DNA of 64,000 nucleotides, from the NCBI GenBank assembly GCA_020310875.1, contig CM035407.1:203331627-203395626 (forward strand), in the 5' to 3' direction. Of the stretch, positions 52,440 through 63,915 are shown piece by piece. Source of the stretch: Ceratopteris richardii (Eukaryota; Streptophyta; Polypodiopsida; Polypodiales; Pteridaceae). Under the pieces are notes generated by a model. It ran no database searches. It worked only from the letters and a program-made list of their open reading frames with translations, and was not told the DNA's origin. Position numbers and translations under genes: made by a program. The stretch's first letter is position 1. Every line of letters begins with the position of its first letter.

Positions 52440-53156
52440 TTAAGCTGTACATGGTAATCTATTTACCAGATATGTTGTTGTATTTAGAGCCTCAGCCCAA
52501 AGATAATTTGGACAATTCTTCTCCTTAATTGCTCTTACAAACTCAACTAGAGTTTGGTTTCTTCTTTCTGCTACTCCATTTTGTTGCGGTGTATACCTGC
52601 AAGTTATTTCTCTTTTGATACCTGCATTCCACAGATAATCATTGAACTCTCGAGAGAAATATTCTCCTCCTCCATCAGACCTTAGTCTTTTGAGTTTCTG
52701 TCCTGTAAGTCTTTCAGCATATGCATGAAAATTCCTGAAAGCTTCAAATACTTCTGACTTCTCTTTCAAAACATAAAGAGTTATCCATCTTGTTGCATCA
52801 TCAATAAAAAGAACATAATACCTTGATCCGCTGATAGATCCTTCTTTTGTTGGTCCCCATACATCTGTATGTATGAGCTCTAACACACCATCGTGTTTGT
52901 ACCCTTTCTTCTGAAATGGTAACCTGTGGGCTTTTCCCATCTGACAGGCTTCACATTTGTGAATCATATGTTGATTCTTCATATTTGGTAATCCTCTCAC
53001 GGATTGTTTCTCCACCATAGTTTTGATTCCTGTTTCATTAAAATGTCCTAACCTCTTATGCCAGAGGTCTAGCTTTGTAAATACCTCATCACCATGTGTG
53101 ATCAAGGCTTGACCAACATTCCCTTGTACTTTCAGAGTAAAAAGTCTACCTTCCTT
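52440..53156 (-). pseudogene. copia C2: integrase zinc and catalytic domains
   Basis: The frame shows HKRLGHFNETG...CEACQMGKAHRLPF, then LIHTDVWGPTKEG, LRSDGGGEYFS and PQQNGVAERRN. The D, D and E residues are kept. The codon that is TGA in copia A is sense here. A stop near 53157-53159 (HG.KEGRLF) divides it from protease. Confidence 0.92.
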
Positions 53157-53450
53157 TTAACCATGGACAATCTGATTGTATCCATTCTCTGGATCTTCAA
53201 CAAATACTCCTTCATTTGTAAACCTGACTTGAAAACCTTTTTCTACTATCTGACGCACACTGATCAGATTTTTTGGGATTGTTGGAACATACAAAACAAT
53301 CGCTAGTAGGTCAGCTCCATTCTTACACTTTACCTTTCCAATTGACCTTACATTATGTTTTGTGTTATCACCTGTCTGTACTGTATGATTTGAAATACCT
53401 CCTTCAAGTTCTGATAACAATTCTATATTTTGTGACAATGATTTGAACAA
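53157..53450 (-). pseudogene. copia C2: protease C-terminal part
   Basis: The frame is homologous to the post-DSG part of the protease (VQTGDNTKHNVRSIGKVKCK, LLAIVLYVPTIPKNLISV). A one-base deletion near 53435 puts it out of frame with the DSGCSNH catalytic segment to its right. Confidence 0.88.
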
Positions 53451-53842
53451 CCAGAGTCAATATAGAATACCTTGAGGTCTTCATTTTCTGACACACTTAT
53501 CGAGTTCATCATCAATGTCGTATGATCATCATTCTGCATATCATTCGCATAGTTGTAGTAGGTAGTGTTGTGAGATTGATTCTGTCCCCAACTTCTTGCT
53601 CCACCTCTACTATATCTACCTCTTTGGCTTTGTCTACCTCTTTGATATCTTTTGCTTCTGCCTCTAATGTTATTGTTCTGATTCTGACTTGATCCTTGAG
53701 AATTATGCCAGCAATCATGAGCCAGATGATTGCTTAATCCACATATCCAACAAGTCTTCTTGTTGTTAGTCTGATTACCTCTTCCTTTACCTCTTTTTCT
53801 GACGTTACCTCTTCCTCTTGCATAATTTGCTTGAGCAATCAC
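53423..53842 (-). pseudogene. copia C2: CCHC knuckle and protease active site
   Basis: The frame has CWICGLSNHLAHDC and FYIDSGCSNH. It is frameshifted relative to GAG on the right (near 53890) and to the rest of protease on the left. Confidence 0.88.
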
Positions 53843-54528
53843 TTCATCTTCATCTTTTTCTTTACCTTTATCACCTTTCTTCTTATCTTTGCATACATAG
53901 CCGAACTATGTCCTTTATCTCCATCTGTCTTCAAATCTTGCTCAAACATTAACATTAGTCCAAGCAACTGATTTAAATCTGGTACAAAATGATTTAAAGA
54001 CAGTTCAGTTGAGAGTACGAAAGGTTTCCACCTTTCATCTCCTCTCAAACCTGCAAGCACTTGCACTATTAACCTGTGGTCTTCGATATCTTCATTAATC
54101 GATCCAAGACTGTCCGCCAAGTCTTTCATCTTAGTGACATAATCACTAATGCTTTGACTTTGCTTTTTCTTGAACGTTGTAAACTCTAACCATAAGCTAG
54201 CCTTTCTAGCTTTTGTCGTATTTTGGAAATGATCTTCCAATGCACTCCATATATCCTTCGCTTTCTCCAGACCTCTAATATGCGGTAGTAGATGATCTGT
54301 AATTGTATTGTAGATATAAGCTCTTGCCGTTGCATCTTTCTTCTGCCACAGCTTCAAGGCTTCTAACTCTTCTTTCTTCGGTTGACTGTCGTCTTCGAAA
54401 GTCGGCTTCTTTTCTTCTCCTGTCACATATATCATTAAGTCCTTACTCATAAGTAAGGCTTCCATGCGCATTACCCATGTGGGATAATTATCTCTGTCCA
54501 ATTTGTCAATAGAGATATGATCTGCCAT
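53843..54528 (-). pseudogene. copia C2: GAG
   Basis: The frame opens with MADHISIDKLDRDNYP from an ATG and is highly similar to copia A GAG over its whole length. It loses frame in a Lys-rich stretch just before the knuckle. The open part is about 220 codons. Confidence 0.9.
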
Positions 54529-54746
54529 AATCTTCTTGATTCTGTTACTTCCGGTGAGTGTAATGTTAAAAGGTTTTACCTTTTACAAACCTTTACCCTT
54601 GAGAATTACTTTGGAACGTTTCTTGACGCCGTTTGTTGTTGATCACTTCAGCTTTCACTTTTCTTGTGAAAGTTCTTCGAATTCTCTTGTATCTTTACAT
54701 CCATTTCTACTTCTGAGAAACCTTTTCTGCTCTTCAGAACCTTTTT

Positions 54747-54758
54747 GCTCTGATACCA
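54747..54758 (-). other. primer-binding site of copia C2 (tRNA-iMet type)
   Basis: The minus strand reads TGGTATCAGAGC, two bases from the LTR. Confidence 0.92.
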
Positions 54759-54760
54759 CT

Positions 54761-55930
54761 TGTTGATTTCGTGACAAAAGCTTGTTCACTAACAAGATTG
54801 CAAAAATTTCCATGACTCAACTAGAACTAAGCTAGAGTGATATTAGAACACCTCTATAATTATCAGTAGCTTAGCAACCTTCTGAAACTGAAAACTTTAT
54901 AACTGTATTTAGTGAAAACTGAAAATTCACTTTACAGAAAGCTTCACGTTTCCTTCAAGCTTCAGTTCTGAACTTATTTACTTCAGACTTCACACTACTA
55001 CGTTTTCTTACAGTCAGATAATCTTTTCGTTACTTAACTGTGCCAAAACTATGTTTTGAACTCACCAAAATTTCACCGGAACTTCATCGGACTATTACCG
55101 GAATCTTATCGTAATCTTACCGGAATTAGCCGCAATTCTGTTTGCGATTACTTCAAACGTTTGTAATTGAAATAAGGAAGTAATACCTAATCTTTCTTCA
55201 GTAATTGAACTCTTTTTGAAGTTTAAGAAAAAACTTCACCAGTTCAGGATGCCTTTTTACGGTCAGACTTTGTACTGTGTCCATGTCTCATTTCACAAAA
55301 CTCTTTTGATCAACTTATAGTTGAGACTCCTAGCTTCAAGATGAGATATCATTCATGAAAAACTTTACATTGTGTTACGAGATCTAACTCTCAGAAGTAC
55401 GAGAAAATGTTTACTGAGAAAAACTGTAACTGTTAACTAACTTTCACAGTAACATGAAATTACTTAGATTTCTTCACATACGAAGAATGCGCTCAATCTT
55501 CCACATGAACATGTGTTTTCTATTAGAGAAGACATGTACAAAATAGCTTGGCCTCACTTTGCTCATAGCTAGGGAAAACTCTCCTACTCTGAGTAGTTAT
55601 TCCTTACCATCTCTCTCAGATGAATACCCGACAATTCAGGTTCTATTATTCATCTTTACATACGCGATCTCTGCCATCTTCTTCTTTCTCTATATGGGCT
55701 CTTCTCACCTTTTCTCTTCTCATCTATTCTCACCTCATATTCCGGTTCTATGCTCTCTCTTATATGCATTTTGATCGGAGATTCAAACTCATAATTCTAG
55801 AAGTTTCTACACCTTATATTACAAGCATGAATTTGTCCCTTCACTAAGGCTTGATTTTCTAAATGACTTTGTTTATGCTTCTCTTTGTCTTTCTTCGTCT
55901 GTATGTCAATTTGTGAGTGATTCTTAAACA
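54761..55930 (-). repeat. 5' LTR of copia C2 (1170 bp)
   Basis: On the plus strand it starts TGTTGATTTCGTGAC and ends GATTCTTAAACA. It shares blocks with the copia A LTR (for example CACATGAACATGTGTTTTC) but is clearly diverged, so C2 belongs to a related subfamily. The matching 3' LTR on the left side (before 33181) has been lost. Confidence 0.88.
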
Positions 55931-56620
55931 AGTATATCAAGAAGCAACAATAGGGAGAGATATATTGGACAATACAAAAGACTGAGGCCAGTTCAAGTGG
56001 TAAAAAGCATGAGAAACCAATATGATGGATCCATTGGTTCATATGATCATGTGGCAGAATTCAAACAAGTATTAAAGGCTAAAGAAGTAGAGAATTACTT
56101 CACTCAATATCAAGCTTTTGGCTTGACATTGAAGGAATCAGCTCTCATTTGATTTCAACCATTTACAATGGAAAGATTTGATAACATTGAAGTTTTCTTG
56201 CAAGAGTTTATAGGTGAGTTCTTTAAGAGAGGTAGTAAACATGATACTTCTACTTTATTTCATACCTTTAAACAAAACCCTAATAAATGTGTGAGATTAT
56301 CAGCAAGAAGATTTAAGCAATACCTAGGTAGATGTAATTCTCAAGAGAGACCATCCATGAAGAAGAGAATATCATTGTTTGTAGAAGGATTAATAAATGC
56401 ACAACTGAGAACCATGTTGTATTGTAGATGTATGGACTTGAATGAGTGCATAAAGGAAGCCATAGAAATAGATGATAATAGAGGACAAGACCTACTAGCA
56501 AGTGAATTCCCCACAACAATAGAGAACAAACTGACACACACTAAGGAACTAGCCAAAGCCATTGCAAAACATCTAGGGTTGGGATTACAACAAAAAGATC
56601 CAAAAAGATCAAAATATTAG
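55931..56620 (+). pseudogene. element D: gag core
   Basis: The reading RPVQVVKSMRNQYDG, YDHVAEFKQVLKAKEVE and AFGLTLKESALI.FQPF aligns with the gypsy C gag core. A TGA replaces the Trp codon in the WFQP motif at about 56152. The frame is then open from 56168 to 56620. Confidence 0.88.
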
Positions 56621-57206
56621 ATGCTTCAATTGTGAAGGAGATCATTAAAAAACTGTCAAAAACCTAGAAAATTCTTTTATGGAGATAAAAGAGTTGTACA
56701 ATTTTTTCAACTAGAAAGAAATTGGAACAATCAAGGGGCACCATTTAATCACTCAGTAGGGAGAGAAAGAATACACCAAAAAAATACTTATCAAGTAAAA
56801 GATAAGCAAACTCATGATATACCTCAACCTCTTTTAGGTCAACAACCTCCTTTGCCCACAAATGTTGTGTGTGTGAAATACTTACCTCTAGAAGAATATG
56901 TTGATGATACATGGAGTCCAAACAAAGAAACTCAATACATGGCTTATCAAAACAACAATGGGAACTATGAGATGGATCCTACAACATTCATGTTTGTCAC
57001 CAATAAATATGCACCAACACAAAGAAACATGGGGGACCAAACGTTAGAAATTTTTAGAGGGGGACTTGCAGTACGTGTGGGGGAGATCACGTCATAAGAG
57101 ATTGTCCTCAACCTCTTATATTGAAGGTGGAATTGAATTGAAAAGAATGTGGAAAAGAACACTTAATCCAGGATTGTCCAAATAACTCTAATCTACTCCA
57201 CCTCAT
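56621..57206 (+). pseudogene. element D: gag zinc-knuckle region
   Basis: Pieces of three knuckles are readable in different frames: CFNCEGDH (about 56625), CGGDHVIRDC (about 57072) and CGKEHLIQDC (about 57150). The QQPPLPTNVV.VKY block between them parallels gypsy C near 37790. Several stops are present. Confidence 0.78.
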
Positions 57207-58102
57207 TTGAAATCAGTAAATATAGTGGAATCAAACACTCATACTTGTGAATCAATACTTGAAAGTACTAGTGATTCAGAAGGGGAAGTCCAAGTTCAGA
57301 TAATCACTAGAGGTCAAGCATTGAAAAAGAAGGGAACAAAAAATGAGGAAGAGACTAATATAAATGGAAAGCAAGAGATAAAGAAGAATAACTATTGGAA
57401 GAAAATAAAAGAGAAATAAAAGCTAAAATGCAAAAATTGATTCAAGAACAAGAACAAAAGGATCAATTGGACAAAAAAGAGAAAGGAAGGAAAGAAGGGT
57501 TTGTTTTGACAAAACTATTAAATAAACAAATTAAAACATTGTTGAAACAATATCAAGCTAGTTTATGAATATCCCATGCCTGAAGAAGAGAAAAGAAGAT
57601 TCGTATTGTGTAAAAAATTAATTGAAATTGCAAGGAAAAGGATCAGGTATTGAGAGAAACAAGAATAGTAGATGATCAAATAAAGAAATGTATGGACCAA
57701 GTGGTATGGCAAGATTTGAGAGAAAAGAAAACTAAAGAATATCACACCGCAATACCACCAATAATTCAAGTGGGAGACAACGTGTTACATAATGAGGAAA
57801 AAGATGATAAGAGCATGAGTTATAGGAAGATGAAGTTGCATGATCAAATGCCAAAGAGTGATGAAATGGATGCATTAAAAAACATGAAAATTACATACAA
57901 AATTTCTTGCCAAGATTTAGTAAAACAATACCCTAAATTGAGAAGATGGTATCTTGATCCATCAAAAAAGCGAGAAAAACATGACTCAAATATAGAGAAG
58001 ACAAGGAAAATTCAAGTAACTTTGGATAAAAGAGGAGGATATTGTGAAGTTGAAGAAGGTAATACAACTCTAATTTTGGAATTTCAAGGGCATAAAGTGT
58101 AA
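57207..58102 (+). pseudogene. element D: gag-protease linker
   Basis: These are open stretches (57207-57419, 57650-58102) of Lys/Glu-rich sequence with ITRGQALK and MKITYKISCQDLVKQYPKLRRW split by eye, corresponding to the ITRAHALL and TLEELLKVKPELWK blocks of gypsy C. They are broken by frameshifts. Confidence 0.75.
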
Positions 58103-58250
58103 GCTATCTTGGATAGTGGGGATAGAGTAGCTATTATCACTAAGGAAATCTGGGAAAAATGGGAAAAACCTAAATTAAAGACAACCAAATTGAAACTCCA
58201 ATTAGCAGATGGACACATGGAATATCCAATATGGTTACTAGATCAAGCTG
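58103..58250 (+). pseudogene. element D: protease N-terminal half
   Basis: The reading AILDSGDRVAIITKEIW and KLKLQLADGHMEYPIWLL matches gypsy C protease (AILDSGAGVAIATTALW, MKLQMADGHIEKPLGLL). It stops abruptly near 58243-58262, where the sequence switches to the minus-strand D piece. Confidence 0.82.
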
Positions 58251-58708
58251 ACCTCATTCTTGCTCCTCTTCTAGTGATACATCCTTCCCTATGTAGGTAC
58301 ATCCCTCTTCTTCCTCTTCCATAGTTACGATCACTTTCTTGGTTTGTTCTTTATTGTCGTAGGCCTCTCCTTCCTAGGCTTCTCATTTTGGCATTTGAAT
58401 TGCTATTTTTCATTCTTCTATTTCATATCGTTTGAAGAGTTTTGGAACCTTGAATCGATCAAGAGGTTGATCTACTTGAACTTCTTCATTTCCTTGTTTC
58501 TTTTGGTGTTTTTCTATGGTGGATACTCTTGGTTCCTCTACATCCATTTTAGGTTTAATCTCTTGTAAGTATTGTTCTTTCGACTCAAATTCTGGTTCCA
58601 TTTCAATACTCTTGTAATCCTCTCTCCATTCCTTTTCCAATAGTTCACCATCTTCCATTTCTTGAAGAATTAACATGTAAAGATTCACATCATATCCTTC
58701 TCCATCTA
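58250..58708 (-). pseudogene. element D: pol linker and RT N-terminus (piece III, inverted)
   Basis: The minus-strand reading IDGEGYDVNLYMLILQ, FKVPKLFKRYEIEE, YDNKEQTKKVIVTMEEEEEGCTYIG matches gypsy C 40135-40640. It begins exactly where piece II (1-262) ends and is in opposite orientation to D at 55931-58250. Confidence 0.82.
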
Positions 58709-59310
58709 TGTTGCTTAGGGCAGCACTTGTATAAGGATTGTCCTAAAATGAAAAAGATAGCAGCCACCATAGTCATAAATCCGACTCAGGTAGGGGGTGG
58801 GAGTGAGGATGAGTTTGGGGATTCGCCATCTCCATTATCATCTCCCATAGTGGCCATATGTTGTGCTTTTGCCAGTGGCACAGGAAGGATACCAGTTCCC
58901 AGATCTTAGCTTATTGTCATGAGAGGAGTCGTGGCAGGACAGTCTGTCAAGGTACTCTTTGACACATGTTCAACTCATAATGTTATTAGTTCCCGATTAG
59001 TCAAGAGATTACGCTTAGACATGGTACAGACAGATTATACTGATAGAGCTAGCCGACGAGAAGGGAACTAAGACTTGGGATACTCCGGTATGGAGTGATT
59101 ATCCAACCGTGCAAGGTTTACTAGAAAAAGTGAGTTCCAAAATGGAAGACAAGTTGAGAGGCAAGTTTGATGTTTCTATTTATAGTGCATCATCAATAGT
59201 GACTAAGTAAAGAGATCAAGTTTGAGCATGAGGGGAGACGACTACTGATCTGTGGAGAACCAGATCTCCAAGAGATATGATTAGTAAACATTACCAAGAT
59301 GCTTAAAGTT
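58709..59310 (+). pseudogene. chromovirus fragment: gag knuckle and protease
   Basis: The fragment starts inside the knuckle (CLGQHLYKDCPKMKK, with the final Cys intact), followed by the INPTQVGGGSEDEFGDSPSPL block shared with copy B. Protease remnants around 58920-59060 keep the TLFDTC-like region in shifted frames. About 59090-59215 does not match copy B. Similarity returns at 59217 (FEHEGRRLLI). Confidence 0.78.
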
Positions 59311-59459
59311 GATAGCAAGTTTAGTTATTTTCTATATTTTATGCATTCATTGTGTATTATGATGGATTCATGTAGTCGTAGAGACTCTAGTTGGAATGCT
59401 TTAGTACTTTCAAGCAAAAGTGAGAGTAGAATCCCAAGAGTGGACCTTGAAAGAATTAC

Positions 59460-59995
59460 AGAAAAGGGTTGATTAGACCAAGCTATTCACCCTTTCCAGT
59501 ATCAGTTCTCCTAGTGAAGAAGAAAGACGGATCTTATAGGATGTGCATTGCCTATCGAGCACTCAATAAGATTGTTGTGAGACATAGATATGCTATGTCC
59601 AGGATTAATGATCTTTTAGACACTCTAGGTGGAGCTGTTGTATTTAGTAAAATAGATTAGAGTAAGAGATAATGATTATACTCAGTTAATCTAGAGAAGA
59701 CTCAGTTGGATCTTCGAAGGATAGGGTATCTATTGATGGGGTTCATATGGATCCCAAGAAGGTTTTCTTTATCTTAGTTTGGTCTACTCCTCAGAATGAG
59801 GAGCAGTTACAGCCATTTGTAGGACTTTCGAGTTTTTATTGGAAATTCCCCTCTTCTTATTCGTCGATAGTAGCGATTATGACAAACATGCTTCAAGGCA
59901 AAGTTCTTTTGCATGGAAGCAAGAGCAGCAAGATAGTTTTAGTGTCAGGGACTGATAATTTTGATACTCTGAAACAAGTTGTTTCAGAGGCTCTG
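59460..59995 (+). pseudogene. chromovirus fragment: RT pieces
   Basis: The first piece (59469-59660) reads [33 protein letters not shown] and VVFSKID. The central palm, including the FVDD box, is deleted. The second piece (59747-59990) covers the thumb and connection (MDPKKVFFILVWSTPQ, NFDTLKQVVSEA). It fuses near 59990 to a primer site and LTR lying on the opposite strand. Confidence 0.8.
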
Positions 59996-60001
59996 ATACC
60001 A
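59990..60001 (-). other. chromovirus primer-binding site (tRNA-iMet type)
   Basis: The minus strand reads TGGTATCAGAGC, two bases from the LTR end at 60004. It shows that this family uses initiator tRNA-Met. Confidence 0.82.
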
Positions 60002-60003
60002 AT

Positions 60004-60325
60004 TGTGAGACAAAAGCTTCAATGATGTGTGTGACTCTCCTCCCATCCATATATACCCTCTTGTACTCTAAAAATAGCAATGATATACTCTAAGAATAGC
60101 AATGATCTAGAATAGTCTAGTGTGAACATGTGGCCATCATGCAACACTTATTCCCATTACTACCAAAGCAATTCCCATTACTACCAAAGCACCTTAGGGT
60201 ATCCCCCGAGCTTAGGACCTTGGCTAGCTGGCCCTCGTCCCTCACACACATGGATTGATCCATGTGGATCAAATAGATTGATCCGTGTGGATCAAATATC
60301 CATGTGGATCACATGCAATGATCCC
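60004..60325 (-). repeat. chromovirus LTR, near complete
   Basis: It is similar to the LTRs at 10405-10811. On the minus strand it ends CTTTTGTCTCACA. It includes three GATCCACATGGATC-like near-palindromes and a doubled TTTGGTAGTAATGGGAAT segment. Its 5' end is truncated at about 60325. Confidence 0.78.
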
Positions 60326-60447
60326 AAACCAAGTTCGTCATAGGTGCTGCTATCGACGAATATGAAGAGATGAATTTCTGATAGAAATCGAAAAGTCCTA
60401 AGAATGATCGTAACTGCCCCTCATCTTGAGGAGTAGGCCATGCTAAA
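60326..60447 (-). pseudogene. chromovirus fragment: RT thumb
   Basis: It is similar to 12810-12930 on the same strand (GLSGFYKKFISSYSS region). It is directly joined to the truncated LTR, so this is rearranged debris. Confidence 0.75.
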
Positions 60448-60661
60448 TGTAGAGGTCAGAACTCACTGGCATTTTGAGCATGAAGTCCGGAAAGATTAGA
60501 AGAGAAAGAGATTGGGAGGAGAACTCTCAGATGCCTTGGGCTGTAGCTTCAGGGAATGTTCCGTTCTATTTCTTGGACATAATTGGGTCTGGGCAGTTGG
60601 TGCTTTCAAGATTAAAGTTGGTGCTTCCGGTATTCCGGGCGAATGGTTGCTTTCATTTTAG
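60448..60661. other. unassigned spacer
   Basis: The spacer is 214 bp with a 63-codon frame without known motifs. Nothing else is seen. Confidence 0.4.
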
Positions 60662-61112
<451 letters not shown>

Positions 61113-61675
61113 TCCCTCTCTCCCCCCTCCTTCTCTCTCTTCCCCCGCACCCTTCCGCCTCCGCCCTCCGCACCCTCTGCCCCCGCCCCGCACCCTTCCG
61201 CCCTCCGCCCACCTTCCCCGCCCAGTTCCCCCCGCAGCCCCCTCCACCTAGCCCCCGCCCCCCTCCGCCCAATTCCCCCCGCAGCCCCCTCCACCTAGCC
61301 CCCGCCCCCCTCCGCCCAGTTCCCCCCGTAGCCCCCTCCACCTAGCCCCCGCCCCCCCCGCCAATTCCCCCGCCAAACCCCTCCGCCCTCCGCACCCCCT
61401 TCCGCCCTCCGCCCTCCGCTCAACCCCCCCCTCACCGCACCCCCTTCCGCCCTCCGCCCTCCGCTCAACCCCCCCTCACCCCCGCCAATTCCCCCTCCAA
61501 ACCCCCCCGCGACCCCGCCCAACCCCCCCCCTCACCCCACCAATTCCCCTGCCAAACCCCTCCGCCCTCCGCACCCCCTTCCGCCCTCCGCCCCCGCACC
61601 CTTCCGCCCTCCGCCCTCCGCACCCCCTTCCGCCCTCCGCCCTCCGCTCAACCCCCCTCTCTTCCCCCGTCCCTT

Positions 61676-61721
<46 letters not shown>

Positions 61722-62285
61722 CCTCTCTCCCCCCTCCTTCTCTCTCTTCCCCCGCACCCTTCCGCCGCCGCCCTCCGCACCCTCTTCCCCCGCCCCGCAC
61801 CCTTCCGCCCTCCGCCCACCTTCCCCGCCCAGTTCCCCCCGCAGCCCCCTCCACCTAGCCCCCGCCCCCCTCCGCCCAGTTCCCCCCGCAGCCCCCTCCA
61901 CCTAGCCCCCGCCCCCCTCCGCCCAGTTCCCCCTGCAGCCCCCTCCACCTAGCCCCCGCCCCCCCGCCAATTCCCCCGCCAAACCCCTCCGCCCTCTGCA
62001 CCCCCTTCCACCCTCCGCCCTCCGCTCAACCCCCCCCTCACCGCACCCCCTTCCGCCCTCCGCCCTCCGCTCAACCCCCCCCTCACCCCCGCCAATTCCC
62101 CCTCCAAACCCCCCCGCGACCCCGCCCAACCCCCCCCCCCCTCACCCCACCAATTCCCCCGCCAAACCCCTCCGCCCTCCGCACCCCCTTCCACCCTCCG
62201 CCCCCGCACCCTTCCGCCCTCCGCCCTCCGCACCCCCTTCCGCCCTCCGCCCTCCGCTCAACCCCCCTCTCTTCCCCCGTCCCTT

Positions 62286-62335
<50 letters not shown>

Positions 62336-63560
62336 CCTCTCTCCCCCCTCCTTCTCTCTCTTCCCCCGCACCCTTCCGCCTCCGCCCTCCACACCCTCTT
62401 CCCCCGCCCCGCACCCTTCCGCCCTCCGCCCACCTTCCCCGCCCAGTTCCCCCCGCAGCCCCCGCCCCCCTCCGCCCAGTTCCCCCCGCAGCCCCCTCCA
62501 CCTAGCCCCCGCCCCCCTCCGCCCAGTTCCCCCCGTAGCCCCCTCCACCTAGCCCCGCCCCCCCGCCAATTCCCCCGCCAAACCCATCCGCACCCCCTTC
62601 CGCCCTCCGCCCTCCGCTCAACCCCCCCCCTCACCCCCGCCAATTCCCCCTCCAAACCCCCCCCCGCGACCCCGCCCAACCCCCCCCCCTCACCCCACCA
62701 ATTCCCCCGCCAAACCCCTCCGCCCTCCGCACCCCCTTCCGCCCTCCGCCCCCGCACCCTTCCGCCCTCCGCCCTCCGCACCCCCTTCCGCCCTCCGCTC
62801 AACCCCCCCCTCACCCCCGCCAATTCCCCCTCCAAACCCCCCCGCGACCCCGCCCAACCCCCCCCTCACCCCACCAATTCCCCCGCCAAACCCCTCCGCC
62901 CTCCGCACCCCCTTCCGGCCTCCGCCCCCGCACCCTTCCGCCCTCCGCCCTCCGCACCCCCTTCCGCCCTCCGCCCTCCGCTCAACCCCCCCCCTCACCC
63001 CCGCCAATTCCCCCTCCAAACCCCCCCGCGACCCCGCCCAACCCCCCCCTCACCCCACCAATTCCCCCGCCAAACCCCTCCGCCCTCCGCACCCCCTTCC
63101 GCCCTCCGCCCCCGCACCCTTCCGCCCTCCGCCCTCCGCACCCCCTTCCGGCCTCCGCCCCCGCACCCTTCCGCCCTCCGCCCTCCGCACCCCCTTCCGC
63201 CCTCCGCCCTCCGCTCAACCCCCCCCCTCACCCCCGCCAATTCCCCCTCCAAACCCCCCCGCGACCCCGCCCAACCCCCCCCTCACCCCACCAATTCCCC
63301 CGCCAAACCCCTCCGCCCTCCGCACCCCCTTCCGCCCTCCGCCCCCGCACCCTTCCGCCCTCCGCCCTCCGCACCCCCTTCCGCCCTCCGCCCTCCTCTC
63401 AACCCCCCCCTCACCCCACCAATTCCCCCGCCAAACCCCTCCGCCCTCCGCACCCCCTTCCGCCCTCCGCCCTTCGCTCAACCCCCCCCTCACCCCCGCC
63501 AATTCCCCCTCCAAACCCCCCCGCGACCCCGCCCAACCACCCCGCCTCCTCACACCATTC
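61113..63560 (+). repeat. C-rich minisatellite with higher-order structure
   Basis: The basic words are CCGCCCTCCGCACCC and CCGCCAATTCCCC. A block containing a CT tract and TTCTCTCTCTTCCCCCGCACC recurs starting at 61131, 61739 and 62352, a unit of about 610 bp. Beyond 62600 a shorter unit of about 180-260 bp takes over (GCCAATTCCCCCTCC at about 62639, 62818, 63002, 63236 and 63497). No gene is present; Gly/Arg-rich frames are artefacts. Confidence 0.95.
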
Positions 63561-63604
63561 CCTCGCACCACCCCACCTCCTCACACCTCTTCTTCACATC
63601 ACCC

Positions 63605-63915
63605 GCACATGCGTACAAACACACACTCACAATCGCAACACATACACAACCATACATATACACACACACCCTTCACACACACACATGCACATTCTCACAC
63701 ACATGGACACACCCCCTTCCACATCCCCATACACACACACACTCATACATACACAAACACATTCACGCACACACACATAAGCACAAACACATACATAACC
63801 TCATCCACGCACAAATACACTTTCACCCCACACATGCCCAAGCACACACACATACACAATCACGCACCCCCATAATTTCACACATACCCCCATGCGTATA
63901 CACACACATACACTC
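63605..63915 (+). repeat. CA-rich imperfect microsatellite
   Basis: Degenerate ACACAC and ACATACAC runs fill about 300 bp. The 88-codon His/Thr-rich frame is an artefact. Confidence 0.9.

Noticed and set aside
63605..63915. Telomere-like or interstitial telomeric repeat
   Set aside because: The repeats are ACACAC/ACATAC, not the TTTAGGG plant type.
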